This document shows positions 54,617-64,000 of a stretch of DNA of 64,000 bases, in pieces (within the stretch, counting starts at the first letter, position 1; each line of letters starts with the position of its first letter). Both the position numbers and the translations under genes were made by a program. The stretch is from Aureobasidium sp. EXF-3400 (Eukaryota > Ascomycota > Dothideomycetes > Dothideales > Saccotheciaceae). The notes under the pieces are model-generated. The model ran no database searches. It worked only from the letters and a program-made list of their open reading frames with translations, and was not told the DNA's origin. The stretch spans positions 18,046 through 82,045 of the forward strand of contig SWBL01000237.1 in assembly GCA_024195585.1 (NCBI GenBank). The letters are read 5' to 3'.

Positions 54617-57600
54617 TTATGCATCGACATCGACCAACTGGCGCGCCTTATGCGCCTTCTCAGCTTCCTTGATCAGAATCTCAAAGTCACCAGACATGTC
54701 ACACATGCCCTTGAAGATACCATTCTCCATTCTGATAAGGTCCCAAGGGTTGCCGAACTCGATCAGTTCGCCCTTGTCGAGCACCAACACCTTGTCGTAA
54801 TCGATGATGGTCTGCAGACGATGGGCAATGGTGATGGTAGTGTTCTTGATCTCGCGAATGGTTTCTTGAATCTTCGCATCAGTAGCGTAGTCGATAGATG
54901 CGGTGGCTTCGTCCATGAGCAGAACCTTAGGGTCTTTGAGCAAAGCACGTGCCAGACAAAGAAGTTGACGCTGGCCTTGTGAGAGATTGCTACCGGACTC
55001 CGCAACTGGGGAGTAGAGATTAGTGAAAATGTTCTTGTTCTCCAGTGTGGCAGGATCGGCGACTGTCCCAGCGGCTGCACCTTCGAAGCGAACGCTACCA
55101 GCGCGTGAAGGGGCACGCGACGGCTCAGCCGAAGCAGCACCAACAAGCTGTGTTCGTCGAAGCGCAGTGAGAATCTCCTCATCAGTAAACAGACCGAAGG
55201 GATCGAGGTTACTTCTGATAGTGCCGGAGAAAAGTGTGGGGTCTTGAGGAACCATGACAATGTTCTCGCGCAGATCTTGGAGACCTATCACGCTGACATC
55301 AACATCGTCAATGACGATGCTTCCAGTCTCGGCTTCGAGAGCTCTGAAAAGAGCAAGAGCCAACGAACTCTTACCAGCACCGGTTCTGCCGACAACACCA
55401 ACCTTCTCGCCTGGCAGAATCTTGAAACTGAGATTCTTGAGAACCATGTCGAAGTCGCTGCGGTATCTAGTACTGTAATCCTTGAACTCAACAGCACCTT
55501 GGCTGGGCCAGTCAGGCAAAGGTTTCTTGTCTTCAATCTGGTAGGGTGCTTCTTGCTCAACTTCAAAGTACTCCTTGACACGCTCGACAGCATTCATGTT
55601 TTGCTCGTTCATCGAGTAAAGTCTGACGAACCACAAGACGTTCTCGGTGAATGTAACAGCGTAAGTCATGGCCAAACCAGCAGCACCAGCATCAAGCTGG
55701 CCAACGCTCAGAATGACGAAAGCACCAGTGAAGAATGATACCAAGGCACCAGTTACATCGACACGGAATGCGAGCCAGCGGTTAGCGCCCCAAAGATAGA
55801 TGAAAGGTCTCGAATGGGTGTTAACCTTGTGCATGTTCTCACGAATGAAGCGGCGCTCGTCGCCATAAGCTCTGATGGTTGTCATACCAGACAAAGTCTC
55901 GCCAAATTGCTGGTATAGCGGACTTCGCTGCACGGACTCGAGACGCTTTAGGTCGCGAGATGAGTTGATGTAGAAAGCGCCAATCATGACATACAAAACG
56001 CTGATGAAGGCACCAGCAATCAAAAAGCGAGGCGTGATGACCGAGATAAGAATAACAGTAGTGATGATTGATGCCATACAGTGGACTACGCCAACTGCGA
56101 CAGGAGCAATCTCCTGATCAATGGCCTCAACATCCTTGGAGAATCTGTTCATGATTTGACCGAGAGGTGTAGAGTCGAAGAAGCGGAACTTGGCGTGAGT
56201 GATAGACTCCATAAGCTTTCTGTGAATTCTCTTAGAGGCGACCAGAGAACCATAGAAGATAATACCCTCACGAGCGACGGTGATCAGCATATAAATCAGG
56301 CCGAGAACACCGTAGACAGCAAGGTAATAGAAGACGTCAACCCTGTTGGAACCCTCTGAGCGGATAGAGAACTGGTCGCTGGTGTTGGAAGTGCTAGAGA
56401 AAGGCAGACCCCACAAACAAGATCCACTCTTAATGCAGGATGACCCGCTGCCAATACCGCTGAAAACGTGAGTAAGCTGGCGAGGTTGAGTGTAAACACC
56501 CATGACAGACATTTCCTTAGTGTTGGAGTATGCGTTGGCCCACTGACGAATCCAAACATTGGTCGAAACCTGGGAGACCTGCTGAAGGACAAACATCAAA
56601 GCAGTCACGCCCCAGTAGTACCATGTGCCCATGTAAGAGAAGTACATGATAATGACCTTGAGGCTGACACTTCCGGTGGCTTTGGTTTCGGTGGGCAGAG
56701 TGACATCGACATCCTTGTTCATGCCGGGAATATCCTTAGTAACGACCTTGTGGAGAGTGTTGTCTTCGTAATCGGCTGTACCATTTGTAGCTTCGCCGTT
56801 GGCATGACCATTTTCTCCAAGAACCTTGTCGCCACCAATGCCGGAGGGTACACGGGATGGGATAGTTGATGCACCACCTTCAGACTCTTCCAAGACCTTG
56901 CTAAGATCTTCTGTGAGCTTGCCGGACATGATGACATCCCTGGCACTGCCCTGAGTACTAACCCTACCGTTGTCTAGTACGGCGGCAAATGCAGCATGAG
57001 GGAGACAAAGGGTTGTGCTGTGAGTAACCAAGATACAAGTTCTGTTGAGCATGAGAGGGCCCATTAGAGCCTTCTCGAAGATCCATTTAGAAGTATGAGC
57101 ATCGACTGCACTCAGGACGTCATCCAAGAGGACATGCCTGGCATTGCAGTAAAGTGCACGAGCAAGAGAGATACGCTGTTTCTGTCCACCAGAAAGTGTG
57201 ACACCCTTCTCACCAACAAGAGTCTGGTCGCCACCATCGAGAATTTCAAGATCGCGCTGCAGAGAGCAAGCAACGATAACATCCTTGTAGCGTCTTGGAT
57301 TCCAGGGGCTAGCAAAGACGATGTTCTCCTTGATGGTTCCGTTGACAAGCCAGGCTTGTTGAGCACAGTACGCGACACTTTCGACCAGTCCAGTATCCGG
57401 ATTAGCCTTGAGATCCTCTCTGCTTTGTCCACCAGGGAGATATACATGACCATCGAGTAGAGACATTTCTCCAAGCAGTGCCATGAGAAGAGACGTCTTA
57501 CCACTACCGGTAGGGCCGACGATTACGTTCAGTTGACCGATTCGGAAGCGCATGTTGAGGTCAATCATTTTGAAATCATCAGCTTCAGTGCCACCACCCC

Positions 57601-59783
57601 AGCTGAAGGTTGCGTTCTCGAATCCGATGACATGGTTTCCATCCTCATCAAAGTCCTTGTCCCGAAGCTGCTTGTACTTGTCGGTCTCGGGCTCATTGAG
57701 ATATTCTTCAATACGATCAACAGACACCTTGGACTCCTGAACGTGAGCAACCATATCGGCAAGCTGGTCCAGAGGAATGCGCAAAAGACTAAAGAGCGAG
57801 AGTGCGGTGAAAGCGACGGATGGAATCAGGTCCTTCTTCTCGATCATGGTGTAGACAAGGAAAGTCAGAAAAGTGATGATCACGGGAGCTCCTCCCCAGA
57901 TGGTAGCTGCGACGGCCCAGACAATGTATCTGTTGCGAAGATTCTTCAGTTCGACGGCTCTCTTCTCATCGACCTGGCCAAGGAAACGCTGCTCCCAAGC
58001 AAAGTATTTGATGATACGAATGTTGGTGAGTACTTCATTAGTGGTATGAATACGAGCGTCGGTAGCTGCCAGAATTTTCTTTTGAGCTTTGGCGAACTGC
58101 TTGGCGATAAAGAGGTTGACAGGGAGAAGGAGAGCCATCATGAGAATGCCAGCAATACTACTGTAGCCCAAGATACTGTAAAGAAGGTAAATGGCAAGGG
58201 CAAACTGAACAGGAGCCTCTGCCCAGAGGAAGTGGAGATAGGCGCAGATTTCGCTGACCTTGAAAGAATCGACGGCCATCAAGTTGATGATGGTACCGGA
58301 AGTGACCTGTTCGGTGCTCTCTTCCTTCTTTGGTACATCTTTGGAAGCTTCTGCAGTCTTTTTACCCTTGTAGAAAGACTTTACTTTCTTGAGGAAGGCT
58401 TCTTTCATAGAGCCTTTGGGTGCAGGAGGCTCGTTGTCTTTGTTCTCTTGTTCGCCGAGGACCTTGTCGCCTGCGGCTGCAGTCTTGCGACGCAAAGCCT
58501 TAGCATAGATCTCACCAATGATGATGGCACGAAGACGAATGCAGGTCTTTCTACCGATCCATAGAGCTTGACCGGCTGAGAGAGCAGAAACGACACCAGA
58601 GACAAACAGCAGAATTACGTAAAACCATGCAGCGTTGGCTGGGGTATCGACGGGGTTCTCAACGTATTCTAGGATGACCTTGAGGAGAAGAGTGGGAACA
58701 AAAAGATTGACTCCGGAAATGACAGCCCATGCAGCTTGAATGAGCAAGCCACGCTTGAAGTACTTCAACAAGTGCCACGCGAGAATCGATGTTTTCTTGA
58801 CCTGGCGGTAGTTGGCAAGAACAGCTTCAGCCTTGTCCTTAGCATCGAGGTTCCACACGTCCGACAATTCAGTAGACTTCTTGTATCCCTTCCAGACAAT
58901 CGGGTCGACCCAAGAAAAGGTGGCGAGAGAAAGCACACTAGCAAGAGGTTCGCGAGATGGTTCGATGTCGCCTTCGTACTCGAGCTCGACAGGCTTGTTA
59001 CCCTTGCGCGAGGTGAGCATGATCAGAGTCAGCAGAGTGGTAAGCGCAAAGTGGGTGCTCGTGAGCGCCTGAACACCCATAGAGACTGGGTGGATGATTG
59101 CTGAGCGGAAGAGAAGGATGGCGCAGATCCATTGGACTGCATAGAGGAATCCGGTGTGGTACCAGAGCTTATTGAATGAATAGTTGTTTGTGCTGGAGAA
59201 GTAGAGACGCAGAGTGGTCAAGACTGCAACGTACGACCAAAAGGCGGTACTGCAGATGACTGTGACCCTGCTCCATCCCCAGATGCCAGTGGCACATGCA
59301 GCAGCATGGATGCCAACCTCGGCCAACACAGCGAGCTCTTCAACGATGGGCAGAAGGAGCTGGCCTCGTGGCTTATCGACGACGGACATCTCAGTATTAC
59401 GAGTACGGACGGTATGGATGGCGAGATGTTCGTTTCTGTCAAACTCGTCCGAATCATCGTCGGTGTCTTGATCATCTTGAGTTGCAGGAATGCGAAGGTC
59501 CCAAGGATGGGGATGTTTGGGATTAACAAGTTTATAGGCATAGGCATATTTCGAGTTTCGGGCGGTCTGAATTAGTTGGAAGGTAAGATATAGTAGGGAG
59601 ATTGCGCTCGCGATGAGGGGGATGATTGCCATAAGGTAGCTGGAACATGGTCAGTTAAGCTGTGTCTTGAGTCGAAACATGTCTGTCACTCGGTGCCACG
59701 AGGTAAACTTACTCATTTTGAAAGCAGTCAGTGAAATCATCGCTCCGCCAGACAGGCCCCTTGCATTGCCCCCAATTCAACAT
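54617..59783 (-). CDS. ABCC-family (MRP/YBT1-like) ABC transporter
   Basis: Two exons, 59783-59713 and 59639-54617, flank a 73-nt intron, giving 1697 residues. The first exon codes MLNWGQCKGPVWRSDDFTDC, an MRP-type extracellular N-terminus that is missed if the gene is started at 59632. A TMD0-like N-terminal membrane region follows, then two TMD-NBD halves. NBD1 has GPTGSGKTS (Walker A), LSGGQKQR (signature) and VLLDDVLSAVDAH. NBD2 has GRTGAGKSS, LSQGQRQL and VLLMDEATASID. A ~45-residue Ser/Ala/Arg-rich insert sits before the NBD2 signature, and a charged insert (about residues 405-460) interrupts TMD1, both typical of the fungal vacuolar YBT1/VMR1 branch. These pumps move bile acids, glutathione conjugates or lipids into the vacuole; the cargo here is unknown. 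All ATPase motifs look functional. Confidence 0.93.
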
Positions 59784-60718
59784 GGCGGGGATTGCGCCAG
59801 GACGTGGCAGCGTGAAGGTTGCTGAGTGTTTCGCCGCTCGCTCTCAAGCTATGATTGTGATGCGGCCAGCTGCTCCACTTGTGCAGTCTCAGGCTCGCTC
59901 TAGACGACAACGACAACAACCACCAGAACTTCGATGTCTTGTGCAACAGCGACGCTGCGATGAAAATGTTGATGAAGGAAGCTGAAAGCCAATCGCGCTC
60001 GCTTCGGCCTGATTGACCGTATCTGCGTCACTTCGGCAGGCCTTGACCCAAATTAAGGCTTAAGCTCGCCAATCCTGACCCTCTTGACTCGCTGGATTGG
60101 CCCGTTTTGCTGGAAACACCTGGGGAAAGAAAAACACGCTTCGAAAGAGAATCGCGACTCGAGGGCGATGGCTAAGCTCATATTACAAGTATCCACGAGT
60201 GTTCATCTGACCATTGCAGCCTTCATGCAACACGTATCACCGCTCTAGACAATTCTCCCTCCTGACTCATCCACGTACGATAACTTACAACGACCTATCA
60301 CCGGCTTCCCAATCAGGCAGGACCTAAAGCTTGCGGAGTCCTACACGAGCATAGCTCAACCACAATTCGAGGAAAAACGATCGTTTCAGAGACGGCAAAA
60401 TTTGTTAACAGACCGCTATACGCCATTTGATATTGACAAAGAGAACTTGATTGGTTCGCTGGGTGAGGATTCCAGTCATATCACCTGCAGAAGTGGTCGT
60501 TGCCGCATTGCAGCAGCCACTCTCTTATCAGCTTTTCATGCTCGGGAGGGCGTAGACCGCAATCCTTCACGCCCACCCCGCTATTGAACCCTAGAAAATG
60601 CCGCGCATGCATTCGCTTAGTTTCTGGGAGCAGCGACTGGTGTCCATGGCTGGTACTTGTTCTTGGTACTATTTTGAATCAGCCATTCAATTCGTTATAG
60701 TATCAGCTTCCTCATGAC
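59784..60718. other. intergenic region
   Basis: A 935-bp spacer between the ABC transporter start and the 3' end of the complex I gene. I see no supported gene, repeat or RNA. Confidence 0.55.
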
Positions 60719-61427
60719 TTACGTGTTGAAGGGTCTGTAAGCACTTCTGCTCCAGGTCAGGCAGGGGCGGTGCTGTGCAGGCTCCCAAGGGCGAACCTGT
60801 CTCTGGAGAAGGGGGTCTTGGGATGGTGCCTTGTCGACCATGTATGACATCCAGGCGTGCCTATCATTTCGTGAGTTATGCCCATGCAGCATTCTAGCAT
60901 CGTCTCATACCATCCGGGCTCGATCTGGTCACTGTTCGGTATTGAGTCAGTCCTCCTGTTACTTCATGCAGTACATGGCATGGATATACGCACGGGTTGA
61001 ACTCTTTGTCCTTGTAGTCGCACCATCTTGTTCTCACTACAACCGTATCGTCAGATCCAAACTCTTCCAGTGTCCTGGTCTCGGATAGACGTACAGGGCA
61101 GATCCTCCATGTTCTCAAAGTACTTGTTGCCGTAGCGGTCCTGGCCGATGAGGGTTCCAGCCTTGGTGTCACCTGTACTCCTTCAGTCGCGGTCGCAAGA
61201 TGTTTAGATTGTTGCACGTCGTACCCATGTACTATAGCGGCGAAAAGTCGTGTGAGTTATCGTTCGTAGAGCGTCATTCGTATGTTCCGGAGGGGCGGAC
61301 GTACCTGCATCTGGTGGCCATATTCCTAAGACAAGAGTCAGCGCGAGCAATTGAGACAATGGCCATGGTCACTCACCTTGAGGCCAATCTTGCGCAAGTT
61401 GCGCAGCGTTCTCATAATAGTCGACAT
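60719..61427 (-). CDS. NDUFA12: Mitochondrial complex I 13.4-kDa subunit (NDUFA12 / B17.2 family)
   Basis: Seven exons in 709 bp: 61427-61377, 61325-61305, 61231-61225, 61172-61095, 61036-60994, 60931-60911 and 60860-60719. Exon lengths are 51, 21, 7, 78, 43, 21 and 142 nt, and all introns (50-73 nt) have GT-AG ends. The product is 120 residues, the size of the Neurospora 13.4-kDa subunit. In order it reads MSTIMRTLRNLRKIGLK, EYGHQMQ, YMG, DTKAGTLIGQDRYGNKYFEN, RTRWCDYKDKEFNP, DQIEPGWHAWMSYMVDKAP and a WEPAQHRPCLTWSRSAYRPF tail. Each block matches the family and each junction is in frame. It is an accessory subunit of NADH:ubiquinone oxidoreductase on the matrix side of the inner membrane. 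It is divergent from PGS1, with 201 bp between starts. No single ORF reveals this gene. Confidence 0.9.
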
Positions 61428-61628
61428 GATGTGTGGTGTGTGATTTACAGCCCTCACTGCTCTCGTCGCTTGCTCGCGATTGAGGATGCGGCAATCGATG
61501 GTCAGCAGCCCGTTTGACTTGTTTGTTTCGACCCAGATCGCCAGCCTTGGCATCAAATGTTGATCGAGACATTTATCTATCTATTCTCTCTGGCATCCCA
61601 CTTGAATATACTGGTGACGAGTAGGAGA

Positions 61629-63391
61629 ATGTTTGCAAGATGTGTTCCGAAGCAAGCAGCCCGTAGGGCAGCGAAGTCGATCAGATCCACCCATCAAATG
61701 TCCATGAGAAGACGCTACTCAAACTCCAGCGTCCCTCCTACAAGCAGTACACCATCTCCCGGAGCAGCATTGGGCGGCCTGAATACCGAGCTAGACAAGT
61801 TGTCCCCTCGATTTGACATATCCTCTTCTCAGATCGAGATTCTAAAATCTCCTTCCGACTTCTATGAGACCTTGAAGGCAAGTTTGATAACCACTTTTTA
61901 TAATCATCAATTTTATTCCTTCTACAATCTGTAAAGAAACACAAAGCATTGTCTTCATTCGATTATGAAAACTATTGAGGCTTCAAGTCAGTCTTTGAAG
62001 CCAATCGACTGACTGTAACAGAACAAAATCAGAACTGCTGAGAGGAGAATTTACCTCTCCACTCTATACATCGGCAAGTCCGAGCATGAACTGGTATGTT
62101 GAACATTTGTCATTTCTTTCAGATCTGACGAGCATCTCAGATACAAACTATACAAGATTCTCTCAAACGCAATCCTGAGCTCAAAGTCTCCTTCCTGACA
62201 GACTCCCTTCGAGGAACCAGAGAGACACCCAAAGCATCATGTGCTACCTTGCTAGCAGCCCTAATCGACGAGTTTGGCCCAGACCGTGTTGAAGTATGCA
62301 TGTACCACACACCAAACCTGACTGGCCTCCGGAAATCCATGATTCCCAAGCGCATCAACGAAGGCTGGGGGTTGCAACATATGAAACTCTACGGCATTGA
62401 CGACGAAATCATCATGTCAGGTGCTAACCTTTCATCTGACTACTTTACCAACCGCCAGGATCGCTACCACCTGATCTCTTGCAAACGTATCACCGACTAT
62501 TTTGCAAAGGTGCATGACACAGTGTGTAGCATTAGCTACCGTGTAGTACCAAATGCTTCTGCACCTGGTGGATTTAACCTCAACTGGCCGACCACAAATG
62601 CGCATCCAGAGCCTTTGACCAACCCCAAAGAGTTCATCAATCAAGCCACTAAACTGCTTGCTCCTCTACTGAAACCAGCCACTTCCACTTCTGCTCAAAC
62701 ATCGACGACGGATACACAAATCTACCCTCTGCTTCAGTTGACACCTCTTCTCAAACCCGACACATCGACCGAACTGCCAGCCCTCACCACAATCTTAGAG
62801 AAACTAGCCACTCCAGCGTTCGCAGGAAGCAAATGGACTTTTACAGCCGGCTACTTCAACATGACACCCTGGCTGCGCGACTTGCTCCTGGCATCTAATC
62901 CATCATCTGCAAACGTCATTGCTGCCTCGCCATGGGCCAATGGTTTCTACGGCTCTCCAGGTGTGTCTGGTATGCTACCAGCCGCGTATACACTCTTGGG
63001 TCGCCGCTTCCTCTCTTCAGTCCAGAAAGCCGGACTGGAAAACCAAATCACGCTCAAGGAATGGAGAAAAGGCACTGTGAATACACCAGGCGGGTGGACG
63101 TATCATGCAAAGGGTATTTGGGTGACTCTCAAGGACGAACCTGGTCCGAGTGTCAGTCTGATTGGCAGCAGCAATTACACAAAGCGTAGCTACAGTTTGG
63201 ATCTAGAGGCTAATGCGTTGATCGTCACGAGGGATGTTGGGTTGATGAAGAGGTTGAAGGAGGAAGAGGAGTGGTTGCAGGAATATGCTACTAAGGTTGA
63301 TCAAGGGACGTTTGAGAAGACGGAACGCAGGGTTGGATTGCATGTGAGGATCGCCATGTGGATCGTGACGCTGGTTGGTGGTGCTTTGTAG
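61629..63391 (+). CDS. PGS1: Phosphatidylglycerophosphate synthase PGS1
   Basis: Three exons, 61629-61877, 62022-62093 and 62141-63391, give 523 residues. It joins CDP-diacylglycerol and glycerol-3-phosphate, the committed step to cardiolipin, at the inner mitochondrial membrane. The N-terminus is basic and Ser-rich, as for import. It belongs to the phospholipase-D fold. The first catalytic motif is in HMKLYGIDDEIIMSGANLS and the second in HAKGIWVTLKDEPGPSVSLI followed by GSSNYTKRS. Conserved blocks SDFYETLK, IYLSTLYIGKSEHEL and MYHTPNLTGLRK are present. The first intron (144 nt) starts GCAAGT, a GC-AG intron; no GT donor nearby keeps the frame. A low-complexity Thr/Ser insert is seen near residues 300-325. 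The extreme C-terminus is hydrophobic (IAMWIVTLVGGAL). Confidence 0.93.
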
Positions 63392-63688
63392 ATGATGCTG
63401 TAATTGGTTGGGCATCTGTATGATATGTAGAATAGAATCTGTTGGTTAGAGCTCATCATCTCAGATCAAGAACAGAAGTAACTTGGCCAAGATAACATCT
63501 TCTCGGCGATTTTGCAGCAAGGTTACCAAACAACGAACAAAAGGATATCAGAAAACATGTCACAAGCGCACAACGATCAGAGGGAAATTTGCAGATGGCC
63601 TTTTGAATCATTTTTTTCATTCCGGCAACAGCATAACCCAGCCAGCAACAACTCCATCTTTTTCTAAATCAAGAGAGTGGCGAGACGC
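63392..63688. other. intergenic, convergent 3' regions
   Basis: Spacer of 297 bp between the convergent PGS1 and L28e genes. No feature seen. Confidence 0.5.
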
Positions 63689-64000
63689 TTACTGCTTCTC
63701 AGCAGCCTTGCGGGCCTTGGAGCCACGGAGCTTGGTAGGGGCAACGGTGGCCTTGACCTGGCGGGTCGACTTCTTGACGGCGGAAGCGCGCTGGACGGCC
63801 TCCATGTGCAAGTCGGAGCGGTAGCCCTTCTTGGTGGAGCCGGAGACGGCGTTGTTGATGAGCTTGCGCGAGGGGGTGGTGGCCTTGAAGGCGACCTTCT
63901 GGTAGGACTTGCTGGGCTTGTTCCAGTTGTTGCCGAGCTTGGTGGTGACCTCGATCTTGTTGTCCTTGGCGTTGATGCCGATGGCCTGGGGGTTGGCGAG
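63689..64000 (-). CDS. RPL28: 60S ribosomal protein L28e, C-terminal part (runs off the window)
   Basis: The visible 103 codons are open from the window edge to a TAA at 63689. The sequence (LANPQAIGINAKDNKIEVTT, NWNKPSKSYQKVAFKATT, NNAVSGSTKKGYRSDL, then KATVAPTKLRGSKARKAAEK) fits the eukaryotic L28e family, a large-subunit protein absent from budding yeast but present in filamentous fungi. It is very rich in Lys/Ala/Val. Codon choice is strongly biased to C-ending codons (AAG, GCC, ACC), unlike its neighbours, as expected of a highly expressed gene. The start and any 5' introns lie beyond position 64000. The symbol follows the animal name. Confidence 0.85.
   Translation of the reverse strand, partial: LANPQAIGINAKDNKIEVTTKLGNNWNKPSKSYQKVAFKATTPSRKLINNAVSGSTKKGYRSDLHMEAVQRASAVKKSTRQVKATVAPTKLRGSKARKAAEKQ

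Noticed and set aside
55244..58564. Plus-strand frames of up to 343 codons antisense to the ABC transporter
   Set aside because: They are antisense shadows of the conserved ABC coding sequence, without promoter or family signal.
1..64000. A biosynthetic cluster, defence system, transposon or integrated virus
   Set aside because: No polyketide or peptide synthase, transposase, reverse transcriptase or viral-type gene is visible, and nearly all genes are ordinary fungal housekeeping families.

Overview
This 64-kb window is nuclear DNA of a filamentous ascomycete (Pezizomycotina). The evidence is dense single-copy eukaryotic genes on both strands, spliceosomal introns mostly 41-75 nt long with GTRNGT donors and CTRAC/CTGAC branch points close to the acceptor, and ascomycete-type families (ECM14, spherulin-4/GH135, ascomycete laccase ending DSGV, HAL5-like kinase, 13.4-kDa complex I subunit). 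A dothideomycete or black yeast is my best guess, but that is inference only. I saw no rRNA, tRNA, transposon, CRISPR array or viral gene.

Layout: 1-10 kb holds the 5' part of a SEC7-domain ARF-GEF, the pseudo-carboxypeptidase ECM14, a ZGRF1/DUF2439 protein, the BAR-SH3 protein RVS167 and an unknown coiled-coil protein. 10-24 kb holds a small secreted protein, ATG3, an ADP-sugar-type Nudix hydrolase, MET2, VPS17, mitochondrial EF-G2 and a five-exon CCCH zinc-finger/heptad-repeat protein. 24-40 kb holds HAT1, a HAL5/SAT4-type kinase, the SUN-like ER protein SLP1, a repetitive Gly/Ser-rich protein with a CsbD-like tail, CWC15, RRP45, RDS3/PHF5A and CSN6. 40-54 kb is more surface- and secretion-oriented: a mucin-like secreted protein, a seven-exon laccase, an APH-like kinase, ERG2, a membrane-anchored fucose-lectin-like protein and a spherulin-4/GH135 protein. 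54-64 kb holds an ABCC transporter, a seven-exon complex I subunit (NDUFA12 type), PGS1 and the 3' part of ribosomal protein L28e.

How the genes relate: most are unrelated housekeeping genes. Several sit head to head with 200-310 bp between start codons (VPS17/MEF2, CWC15/RRP45, RDS3/CSN6, complex I subunit/PGS1), and the last pair both serve the inner mitochondrial membrane. I see no biosynthetic or defence cluster. The most interesting signals are in gene structure: a 7-nt and two 21-nt exons in the complex I gene, a 10-nt first exon in MET2, a 17-nt laccase exon coding a copper motif, a GC-AG intron in PGS1, and a zinc-finger gene whose long intron carries an in-frame alternative start. 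Exon borders were worked out by hand from splice signals, frame and family motifs. They are not confirmed by transcripts.
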